Assembly (NCBI RefSeq): GCF_008923245.1
Contig: NZ_WBOS01000007.1
Span: forward strand, 62,001-126,000
DNA from: Cytobacillus depressus
Lineage (GTDB): Bacteria; Bacillota; Bacilli; Bacillales; Cytobacillaceae
Direction of reading: 5' to 3'
Length of the DNA: 64,000 bases
Each line of letters begins with the position of its first letter. Positions within the stretch are counted from its first letter, which is position 1. The notes beneath the pieces were generated by a model. The model saw nothing but the letters and a program-made list of their open reading frames with translations. It was not told where the DNA came from and searched no databases. A program made the translations under genes and the position numbers. Shown here piece by piece: positions 45,644 through 53,330 of the stretch.

Positions 45644-46474
45644 TCAGTTTGTATAAATTTCTCTATCTTTATATAAGCTTGGTTGTCGGTGTAAATGGGA
45701 AGGGAGTTTTTTACGAACTTCCTGAACACGCTCTATATCAATACGGCACGGGATTAAACACTCATTTTCAGTTCCTTGCGCCAATACAACTCCCATTGGG
45801 TCAACGACCATACTCTGTCCCATATAGTAGTCATTTACATGGTCACAAGCTACCATATAAACAGTATTTTCTATCGCTCTTGTTGTCACTAAATTTCTCC
45901 AATGATGTTCTTTTAAAGGTCCTTTTACCCAACCAGATGGAACAATAATGATATCAGCTCCATGGAGCGCCTGATGACGCGCTATTTCAGGGAATCTTAA
46001 TTCATAGCAGACAAACAATCCAATTTTTCCAAAAGGCGTATCAATCGGCTCAAATAGAGCATTGCCTGGCTTAATAGAATCTGATTCTTTTCCACCAAAC
46101 GCATCATATAAATGCGTCTTTCGGTAGACACTTTCAATTAAACCTGCTGAATTTATGACTACTGTAGAATTATAAACTCTCTTATCATCTTCATATTCGG
46201 TGCTCTCACGCATTCCAAAGACAACCCATACACCATATTTACTCGCCAATTCACTCATTGCTGTTACAAATGGTCCTTCAATAGGTTCAGCATCATTTAG
46301 TTTTTCTTCCGATGGTGTACCCACTTCAAAATAACTCATAAATGCTTCTGGAAAGACAACCAAATCAGCTCCATAAAGATTCGTTGAGTCTTTTAATGCT
46401 TTTTCAGCTTTTTGTAAGTTTACTTGTTTATTATCCGATGATCCTAATTGGACCATAACAATTTGAAAAGACAT
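45644..46474 (-). CDS. Carbon-nitrogen hydrolase (nitrilase/omega-amidase superfamily)
   Basis: 276 residues with the Glu-Lys-Cys triad: FPEAF (Glu43), YRKTHLYD (Lys119) and FVCYELRFPE (Cys156). It should hydrolyse an amide or carbamoyl C-N bond in the cytoplasm. CYELRFPE resembles the omega-amidase/N-carbamoyl amidase groups. ATG at 46474 with AGGAG 8 nt upstream. In the peptide-importer operon it probably deaminates or deacylates the imported compound. Confidence 0.85.
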   Translation of the reverse strand: MSFQIVMVQLGSSDNKQVNLQKAEKALKDSTNLYGADLVVFPEAFMSYFEVGTPSEEKLNDAEPIEGPFVTAMSELASKYGVWVVFGMRESTEYEDDKRVYNSTVVINSAGLIESVYRKTHLYDAFGGKESDSIKPGNALFEPIDTPFGKIGLFVCYELRFPEIARHQALHGADIIIVPSGWVKGPLKEHHWRNLVTTRAIENTVYMVACDHVNDYYMGQSMVVDPMGVVLAQGTENECLIPCRIDIERVQEVRKKLPSHLHRQPSLYKDREIYTN

Positions 46475-46535
46475 TTTCTTCACTCCTATTTTTTATCATT
46501 CAAGATAAGCCTCAGTAATTTCTCTTTGAATCTAT

Positions 46536-48104
46536 TTATTTGTGTACCTTAGTGTAATTCCATAGATGTGTTGGCGGAACAATAAGATCCTCAACATTCT
46601 TCCTCATTCCGATATGCACGGTATCTTCATAAAGGAAAATCCATGGAGCATCTTCTTTGATTTCCTTGAATGCTTCCTCATAAATCTTCTTGCGGTTTTC
46701 TACATTAGGCTCAATGGCACCTTCCTCTATAGCCTTATCGATATTTGGATTTGAGTAGCGAGCATAGTTGAACTTACTAGTTGAATAGAAAGAATCTCTT
46801 AGTACGTCATAAGCATCATTTGTATTCGCAATCCCTCCCCTTAAAAAGAGGTCATATTTGCTTGGGTCATCTAGTGTTTTTAAATAATCATTAAGCTCCA
46901 ATACTTGGAACTCAACATCAAATCCTAGTAGCTGCAAACTAGTTTGAACAAATTGTCCAGCTTTATGGTCTCTAACAGCGTTGCCAGCTGCTACTATTCT
47001 TACTTTCGTGCCTTCTTTTACCCCAGCCTGTTTTAACAATTCTTTTGCTTTTTCCACATCATATGGATAAGAACCCGCATCACTATACATTTCATCCTTA
47101 GATGATACGATTGCAGTACTCTTCTTCACTCGGCCTTCGTATAGATCATTTGTCAACGCACCCCTATCAATTGCATAGTTTAGCGCTTGTCGAACCTCAG
47201 CTTTGTCAAAAGGAGCTACTGAGTTATTTATTCCTACATACAAAGTACGGTTAATTTCAATTGATTTTACTTTTGTATCCCCACTATTGTTTAATCGCTC
47301 AATATCTGTAGGTGGAACGTCAGCAATGAGATCTGCTTCTCCTGTTTCTAGCATGAGTACGCGTGAAGCATTTTCCGGAACAACCTTAAAGGTGATTTGT
47401 TCTAATGGCGGAGTACCTCCCCAATAGTTTGGGTTTGCTTCAAAAATTGTATCGCTTCCTGGAGACCAGTGTTTAATTTTATAAGGTCCAGTTCCAATTG
47501 GTTTTGTTTTGATTGCCTCTATACCTTCTTCAATCGTTTTGGGGCTTATAATATTATTTCCTGATGGAAAGGCTAAAATATTCAAAAATGGACCTACCGG
47601 GCTATTTAAATGAAACACAACTTCATAATCTCCATTGATCGTAATACTATCAAGATATGGACCTAATAGCGGATATCTTGCTAATTTGTTCTCTTCGTTT
47701 GTCACGCGTTCAAAATTAATTTTTACCGCTTCTGCATTAAAGGGAGTACCATCGGTAAACTCTACCCCTTCTTGAAGCTGGAATGTCCATGTTTTCCCAT
47801 CCTCAGATTTCTCCCAACTTTTTGCCAATAGCGGTTCTAGTTCTCCATTTTCATTCAAACTTACTAATGTCTCAGCTACTACCGAATATATTTGCTTAGA
47901 AGCAGTATCTGTCGTGTTATGGGGATCTAAGCTATTCGCTTCGCCAGTTAATGCAACAATCAAATTTTTGTCATTCTTATCTTCCTTAGCTTTCTTATCT
48001 GTTGATGAGGATTCTTCAGAGCTACATGCACTCATAATGACAAGAAAAATAGACAAAAGCATGAAGCAGCCAAATTTAAATGTTTTGCTTCTTCTCATTT
48101 TCAT
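46536..48104 (-). CDS. Dipeptide/oligopeptide ABC transporter substrate-binding lipoprotein
   Basis: 522-residue family 5 solute-binding protein. Signal with lipobox IMSAC (Cys27), Ser/Lys-rich linker, then VALTGEANSLDPHNTTDTAS, GVEFTDGTPFNAEAVKINFERV, GTGPYKIKHW and VRQALNYAIDR. It is anchored outside the membrane and delivers ligand to DppBC. ATG at 48104 with AAGGTGGGA; an upstream ATG (48140) lacks a site. Family 5 members bind peptides, nickel or other solutes. Confidence 0.9.
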   Translation of the reverse strand: MKMRRSKTFKFGCFMLLSIFLVIMSACSSEESSSTDKKAKEDKNDKNLIVALTGEANSLDPHNTTDTASKQIYSVVAETLVSLNENGELEPLLAKSWEKSEDGKTWTFQLQEGVEFTDGTPFNAEAVKINFERVTNEENKLARYPLLGPYLDSITINGDYEVVFHLNSPVGPFLNILAFPSGNNIISPKTIEEGIEAIKTKPIGTGPYKIKHWSPGSDTIFEANPNYWGGTPPLEQITFKVVPENASRVLMLETGEADLIADVPPTDIERLNNSGDTKVKSIEINRTLYVGINNSVAPFDKAEVRQALNYAIDRGALTNDLYEGRVKKSTAIVSSKDEMYSDAGSYPYDVEKAKELLKQAGVKEGTKVRIVAAGNAVRDHKAGQFVQTSLQLLGFDVEFQVLELNDYLKTLDDPSKYDLFLRGGIANTNDAYDVLRDSFYSTSKFNYARYSNPNIDKAIEEGAIEPNVENRKKIYEEAFKEIKEDAPWIFLYEDTVHIGMRKNVEDLIVPPTHLWNYTKVHK

Positions 48105-48164
48105 TCCCACCTTATTTGCATAATTTTTTATTGATTCCATAATCTTTGGATCCCTTAATCCTTT

Positions 48165-48830
48165 TTAGGATTTGGAATAATCAGGATTGAAAAATCGATC
48201 AGCCTTACTTATTGAAGCTAACGAAATACCAGAATCAATTTTCCTTTTTGTCTCAGGTTCTCTTAATTGCTTTTCTATCGCAATTTCCCCATATTTAGCC
48301 GCTGATTCTGGATTCATCACAAACACCCCATCATTATCAGCTACAACTAGATCACCTGGATTAATGCTTACTCCGCATACACTGACCGTTGTATTAATTT
48401 CCCCTTCGATGCCAAGAATGCGTGTAGTTAATGGGCTAACGCCTAGTGAAAATACTGGCAGATTTATCTCCTTAATTTCCTCTACATCATTAATACATCC
48501 TGAAACAATGACACCAGCTACTTTTTTCGCGTGCGCAGCGTAAGAAACCATCCCTCCAAAACAGGATCTTTCAACATCACCTGACATATCAATCACAAGG
48601 ACATCACCAGGCTCAACGATATCCAGAGCCTTATGTACAACTGTTGAGTCCATATGTGGGATGCGAATGGTAACTGCATTGCCTACAAAATGGATTGGTC
48701 TAAATAATGGCTGTAACCCTTTTAAAAAACCAAAATCTGTAAGATGGCCGATTGTGGATGTTCCAACCTTTTGAAATAAATCGACTAATTCTGGTGTTAC
48801 TCCTTGAACCCTTGGTTTGATAGTAAACAA
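48165..48830 (-). CDS. RraA-like protein (HMG aldolase/oxaloacetate decarboxylase-like)
   Basis: 221 residues of the RraA/DlpA fold. The characteristic GDVLVIDMSGDVERSCFGGMVSYAAHAKKVAGVIVSG-like stretch (about residues 75-110) and VCGVSINPGDLVVADNDGVFVMN are present. Related enzymes are 4-hydroxy-4-methyl-2-oxoglutarate aldolases; the family is often misnamed demethylmenaquinone methyltransferase. TTG start at 48830 with AGGAGG 7 nt upstream. First gene after the sigma-54 promoter, so it probably acts on a product of the imported compound. Confidence 0.75.
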   Translation of the reverse strand: MFTIKPRVQGVTPELVDLFQKVGTSTIGHLTDFGFLKGLQPLFRPIHFVGNAVTIRIPHMDSTVVHKALDIVEPGDVLVIDMSGDVERSCFGGMVSYAAHAKKVAGVIVSGCINDVEEIKEINLPVFSLGVSPLTTRILGIEGEINTTVSVCGVSINPGDLVVADNDGVFVMNPESAAKYGEIAIEKQLREPETKRKIDSGISLASISKADRFFNPDYSKS

Positions 48831-48884
48831 ATTGACCCCTCCTGATAATTAAGAATATTCAGCTATTATTCTTACTAATTATTA

Positions 48885-48901
48885 ATGCAACTACCGTGCC
48901 A
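48885..48901 (-). promoter_or_regulatory. Sigma-54 (-24/-12) promoter of the RraA-dipeptide-nitrilase operon
   Basis: Minus-strand TGGCAC-GGTAG-TTGCAT, an exact match to the -24/-12 consensus TGGCAC-N5-TTGCW. It stands 55 bp before the first gene, which reads away from it. Confidence 0.92.
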
Positions 48902-48952
48902 ACTATAAATCCGTTGATTTATCGGTAAATTTAAAGTTATTTGAATAAATAT

Positions 48953-48970
48953 TGTTCCAAAAATGAAACA
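48953..48970. promoter_or_regulatory. Upstream activator site dyad for the sigma-54 promoter
   Basis: TGTTCCAAAAATGAAACA: arms TGTTCC and GAAACA (5 of 6 complementary). Its near edge is 52 bp from the -24 element, the same distance as in the second sigma-54 operon. AGTGTC follows directly. Confidence 0.65.
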
Positions 48971-49049
48971 AGTGTCTTAAAAAAGGGATTTATTAAACGA
49001 TGTCGAAATATTCAGATGCAAAAATAGAACTTTTTAGTTGGAGGGCTAT

Positions 49050-50984
49050 ATGAAAACAAAAATTGCGATTGTTGGTCGGGGTGAATTTATAAATCTAGCG
49101 AGAAATTCAACGATGAAATTTAAAAATAGCGATATTGAAATTACCGTTTTTGATTGTGCAGGGGACTTGTCCATTACACTCCCAAGAATATTAACTAAAT
49201 TAGAAGAAAATGAAACAGACATGGTCATTACGGGACATTTTATTAAGATCTTTCTTGAAAAACGGACCAGCATTCCCGTCATAAAATTGAAAGTCACCCC
49301 TATCGATATTTTGTTGGCTATCCAGAAATCCTTACCCTTTTCAAACAAAATAGCCATTGTTTTAGCTGACCTCGAAGAACTTAAATACGATTACTCTATC
49401 CTAGAAGAACTTTTACAAGTACAACTTCATTACTTTAGCTACAATACACAAACTGAGTTACGACTAAGAATTGAAAATTTTTCAAAATCAAAAGGAACTA
49501 TTATCAGTACTGGATTTGGGGTGGCTTTTGCCAAAGAATATGGTATTAAAGGAACATTGATTTATTCCGAAGTAAGTATCATTGCTTCTATTGAACGTGC
49601 AATGGAAATTATTCACTTTAAAAGGGCAGAAGAAAAACAAAGACAGCAGCTTAAGGCAGTCATTGACTCCGTACGAGATGGAATTATCGCAACAGATGAA
49701 CAAGATAAGATCACGATTTTTAATGAGTCAGCTTGGAACCTTCTTAATATAGAAAAAAATAATATTGTCGGTGAAAGGCTGTTAAAAATAGTCCCGAATC
49801 GCTCCCTTCGAGAAATTACCAAAGATGAGGCATTTCAAAATAAAATTATTAATTTTGACCACGTTACCTTAAACCTTAGCAAAGTTGCTGTTACTCAAAA
49901 AGGAACAAAAATCGGCAATATCATCACCTTGCAAGATATTTCGGAAATCCAAAAAATCGAACAAAATTATAGGGTTGAGATCGAATCAAAAGGATTAGTG
50001 GCCAAAAACGAATTTAAAGATATTATTTATGAAAGTAAAATCATTCATGAAACAATAGAAAGAGCTAAAAAGTTTGCAAAAACAGATTCTACTATTTTGA
50101 TTACTGGTGAATCTGGAACAGGTAAGGAATTAATAGCACAGAGTATTCATAATCATAGCTACAGGAAGTCATACCCATTCGTCGCTATCAGTTGTGCCGC
50201 GTTACCTGAAACACTACTGGAAAGTGAACTGTTCGGTTATGAAAAAGGAGCATTTACAGGAGCTGCAAAAAATGGAAAAAAGGGATTATTCGAACTTGCT
50301 CACCATGGAACCCTTTTCTTAGACGAGGTCAACTCTATTTCACCTCATTTTCAAGCAAGATTGTTAAGAGTTCTACAAGAAAAGGAAGTCGTTCGGATTG
50401 GCGGTCATAAAGTCATTCCAGTAAATATTAGAATTATCGCCGCAGCAAATGAGAATTTAATATGCTTAGTACAGGAGAATAAATTTCGAGCTGACTTATA
50501 TTATCGTCTTAATGTTTTAAAAATCAATCTTCCTCTTTTAAGACAGCGGGCGGAAGATATTATCCCTCTTGCCAAACAATTTATATTTCAAAATCGAAAA
50601 GAACTATATCGTCAAATTGAGCCTTATATAGAGGAAATATTCGCTAAATTACTAGTGTATAAGTATCCTGGAAATGTCAGAGAGCTTTACAATATTCTTG
50701 AGCGATTTACCATTCTAGCAGAAGTTAACAGAAATGATTTAGATTATTATAAACAGCTTTTAGAAGAGTGTATCGAAGAAATTCAAGATCATCATTTGGC
50801 TACAGATGAAAGAATTGTATTTGCGCTAAAGGATAACTATAAAGATAGTTTAATTGAGGCAGAAAAGTCTATTATTAAGAAATTCTTAGATATGCAAAAA
50901 GGTGATCGAACAGCTTTAGCAGAAGAGCTTGGAATCGGCAGAACGACATTATATAGGAAATTAAAGGAGTTAAATATTAGATAA
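49050..50984 (+). CDS. Sigma-54-dependent activator with PrpR-type sensor and PAS domain
   Basis: 644 residues. The N-terminal region (about 1-190; IAIVGRGEFINLARN, STGFGVAFAKEYGIKGTLIYSE) is a PrpR_N-type ligand-binding domain. A PAS domain follows (about 200-310; VIDSVRDGIIATDEQDKI). The AAA+ domain has GESGTGKE at about 352 and GAFTGA at about 399, the loop that contacts sigma-54. The C-terminal Fis-type helix-turn-helix reads GDRTALAEELGIGRTTLYRKL. ATG at 49050 with GGAGG. It is divergent from the promoter at 48885, so very probably its activator. The effector is unknown. Confidence 0.9.
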   Translation: MKTKIAIVGRGEFINLARNSTMKFKNSDIEITVFDCAGDLSITLPRILTKLEENETDMVITGHFIKIFLEKRTSIPVIKLKVTPIDILLAIQKSLPFSNKIAIVLADLEELKYDYSILEELLQVQLHYFSYNTQTELRLRIENFSKSKGTIISTGFGVAFAKEYGIKGTLIYSEVSIIASIERAMEIIHFKRAEEKQRQQLKAVIDSVRDGIIATDEQDKITIFNESAWNLLNIEKNNIVGERLLKIVPNRSLREITKDEAFQNKIINFDHVTLNLSKVAVTQKGTKIGNIITLQDISEIQKIEQNYRVEIESKGLVAKNEFKDIIYESKIIHETIERAKKFAKTDSTILITGESGTGKELIAQSIHNHSYRKSYPFVAISCAALPETLLESELFGYEKGAFTGAAKNGKKGLFELAHHGTLFLDEVNSISPHFQARLLRVLQEKEVVRIGGHKVIPVNIRIIAAANENLICLVQENKFRADLYYRLNVLKINLPLLRQRAEDIIPLAKQFIFQNRKELYRQIEPYIEEIFAKLLVYKYPGNVRELYNILERFTILAEVNRNDLDYYKQLLEECIEEIQDHHLATDERIVFALKDNYKDSLIEAEKSIIKKFLDMQKGDRTALAEELGIGRTTLYRKLKELNIR

Positions 50985-51011
50985 GCTAGCAAAAAGTGAC
51001 TCCAAATCTAT

Positions 51012-51061
51012 AAAAGGTGTTAGTCTTCTCCCCTAGAACGGGCAGTGACTAACACCTTTTT
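51012..51061. terminator. Bidirectional intrinsic terminator
   Basis: AAAAGGTGTTAGTC and its complement form a 14-bp stem with A- and T-runs on both sides, between convergent genes. Confidence 0.9.
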
Positions 51062-51066
51062 AATTT

Positions 51067-51831
51067 TTATTTTGCTACTTCATTATGAATAGTTTCATTC
51101 GCTAGCGGTAATTCTCTCGTACCAACAATGTAGTTATAAGTAAATGCAGCAGCCATCGCACCAATAATAGGCCCAATTACATAAATAGGAAATTGAATCC
51201 AGTTAATATTGCCACCTAATAGACTATCTACAATATATGGACCAAATGTTCTTGCAGGATTAAATGATGCCCCTGTAGCTCCAGCAGTCATCATGATAAT
51301 CCCTCCGACTGTTAAACCAATTACAAGCCCTCCCCATTCCTTTGGAGCCCGAGAATCTACGGCAATGCCCATGATCACGAACATGAGTATAAACGCTGCA
51401 ATGGCTTCAATCACGATACCCTGAAAATAGCCGGTAGATGGCGCAAGGACAGTGGCCCCTAAATTACCTAAAAGCACTCCGTCCATGCCTAGAACCGTTA
51501 CGATTCCGAACGCGCCAATGGCACCACCTACACATTGTGCAATGAGGTATGGCACTACTTCCTTCCATGGAAAATGACCAGTCGAAGCTAAAGCCATCGT
51601 AACAGCTGGATTAATATGACAGCCAGATACTCTGCCTATTGAGTAAATCATCGCCATAACAACAATCGCAAACGCGAAACTAATTACTCCTATATCTGCC
51701 AACGTTGTAGACTCGTTATTATTAGCCGTAATAATTCCATTAAAGGCAGCTGTTCCAGGACCAATAAGAACTAGTAAAGCAGTACCAATCCCTTCAGCAA
51801 AACAACGTTTGAAAAGGCTGGGTGTCTCCAT
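51067..51831 (-). CDS. MIP/aquaporin-family channel
   Basis: 254-residue six-helix channel with two NPA boxes, HINPAVT (74-76) and SFNPART (191-193), the second followed by the selectivity Arg194. It carries water or small neutral solutes (glycerol, ammonia, perhaps methanol or formaldehyde hydrate). The start is ATG at 51831 next to a GTG. It lies 12 bp after the formaldehyde dehydrogenase gene, so both share the sigma-54 promoter. Confidence 0.88.
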   Translation of the reverse strand: METPSLFKRCFAEGIGTALLVLIGPGTAAFNGIITANNNESTTLADIGVISFAFAIVVMAMIYSIGRVSGCHINPAVTMALASTGHFPWKEVVPYLIAQCVGGAIGAFGIVTVLGMDGVLLGNLGATVLAPSTGYFQGIVIEAIAAFILMFVIMGIAVDSRAPKEWGGLVIGLTVGGIIMMTAGATGASFNPARTFGPYIVDSLLGGNINWIQFPIYVIGPIIGAMAAAFTYNYIVGTRELPLANETIHNEVAK

Positions 51832-51843
51832 CACCGGCCACCA

Positions 51844-53058
51844 TTATTTCACAAGTCCATGAGGATCAATTACATACTTTCTTGCAGCCCCTTTATCAAA
51901 CTCTTCGTACCCCATTGGAGCTTCATCTAAGGAAATAACCGTGGCATTTACAGCCTTCGCAATCTGTGCTTTTCCACTTAAAATAGCTTGCATCAAGTCA
52001 CGATGGTATTGCATGACCGGTGTTTGTCCCGTAACGAAAGTATGAGCTTTTGCCCATCCTAACCCAAGTCGAACTCTTAATGTACCAATTTTAGCATCTT
52101 CATCAACTCCACCCGGATCACCCGTTACATAAAGACCTGGAATACCAAGACGTCCCCCTGCACGTGTAACCTGCATGATAGAATTTAATACGGTTGCTGG
52201 CGCTTCCACAGCATTCGCTCCATGTGCAGACGCTTCAAAGCCTACGCAGTCAACAGCACAATCCACCTCTGGAATCCCTAAAATTTGATCAATTTGCTCA
52301 CCTAAATTTGGGTGTTCACGAAGATTTACTGTTTCACAGCCAAAGCTTCTTGCCTGTGCAAGTCTTTCACTATTTAAATCCCCGACGATGACGACAGCTG
52401 CACCTAATAGCTGGGCAGAGTGTGCAGCCGCGAGCCCAACTGGACCAGCTCCTGCAATATATACAGTCGATCCCGGTTTAACACCTGCGCTCACTGCTCC
52501 ATGATAGCCTGTTGGAAAAATGTCAGAGAGCATCGTTAAATCTTTAATTTTTTCCATCGCTTGATCTTTATCTGGGAATTTAAGTAATTGGAAATCGGCG
52601 TATGGAACCATAACATATTCAGACTGACCGCCTACCCATCCACCCATGTCAACATAGCCATAAGCTGAACCTGGTCGATCAGGGTTTACGTTTTCGCAAA
52701 TATGTGTGTTCTGCTCTTTACAGCTCCGGCAACGTCCACAGGCAATATTAAACGGAACAGACACAAGATCGCCTTTTTTGATGAATTCCACATCACGGCC
52801 GACTTCAATTACTTCTCCAGTTATTTCATGCCCAAGCACAAGTCCCATTGGAGCAGTTGTTCTCCCTCTAACCATATGCTGATCGCTACCACAAATATTT
52901 GTAGTTACAACTTTTAAGATAACACCATGATCACACTTACGACCAACATTGAGTGGATTTACTCCAGGTCCATCTCTCAAAACTAAATCTGGATAACCTA
53001 TGTCCATTACCTCAACTTTACCAGGTCCCATATACGCTACTGCTCTATTTCCAGCCAT
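51844..53058 (-). CDS. fdhA: Glutathione-independent formaldehyde dehydrogenase (zinc MDR)
   Basis: 404-residue zinc-dependent medium-chain dehydrogenase. Catalytic zinc ligands are Cys56 (NICGSDQHMVRGR) and His77 (GHE); the structural zinc lobe has Cys107, 110, 113 and 121. Length, LSDIFPTGYHGAV and the cofactor motif GAGPVGLAAAHSAQLLGA match the FdhA group, which oxidises formaldehyde to formate with tightly bound NAD+. It is the first gene after the sigma-54 promoter at 53107 and divergent from an AcoR-like activator. A related alcohol dehydrogenase or formaldehyde dismutase activity cannot be excluded. Confidence 0.85.
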   Translation of the reverse strand: MAGNRAVAYMGPGKVEVMDIGYPDLVLRDGPGVNPLNVGRKCDHGVILKVVTTNICGSDQHMVRGRTTAPMGLVLGHEITGEVIEVGRDVEFIKKGDLVSVPFNIACGRCRSCKEQNTHICENVNPDRPGSAYGYVDMGGWVGGQSEYVMVPYADFQLLKFPDKDQAMEKIKDLTMLSDIFPTGYHGAVSAGVKPGSTVYIAGAGPVGLAAAHSAQLLGAAVVIVGDLNSERLAQARSFGCETVNLREHPNLGEQIDQILGIPEVDCAVDCVGFEASAHGANAVEAPATVLNSIMQVTRAGGRLGIPGLYVTGDPGGVDEDAKIGTLRVRLGLGWAKAHTFVTGQTPVMQYHRDLMQAILSGKAQIAKAVNATVISLDEAPMGYEEFDKGAARKYVIDPHGLVK

Positions 53059-53106
53059 CTTTATTCCTCCCCTTTAAAATAAATATAAATCAATCAATCT
53101 TTATAC

Positions 53107-53123
53107 TTGCAATTATTGTGCCA
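53107..53123 (-). promoter_or_regulatory. Sigma-54 (-24/-12) promoter of the formaldehyde dehydrogenase operon
   Basis: Minus-strand TGGCAC-AATAA-TTGCAA, a consensus match, 49 bp before the fdhA start. Confidence 0.92.
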
Positions 53124-53174
53124 ATTAGAAATTCCTTTAAAATCAACATTTTTAAGATTGAAAAATATGTATGC

Positions 53175-53191
53175 TGTTCAGAACATGAACA
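53175..53191. promoter_or_regulatory. Upstream activator site for the fdhA sigma-54 promoter
   Basis: TGTTCA-GAACA-TGAACA is a perfect 6-5-6 dyad whose near edge is 52 bp from the -24 element. ACAAGTGTC follows as in the other site. Confidence 0.75.
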
Positions 53192-53330
53192 ACAAGTGTC
53201 CTATTTTGTTACAAGATAGACATATTATTTAATATTTTTAAAATAATGGAATAATAGTATAATTAATGGAGGTAATTATTTTCATACATAGATTGGCAGC
53301 GGGGGATGTTTATTTAAGGGGGTAAAGATA

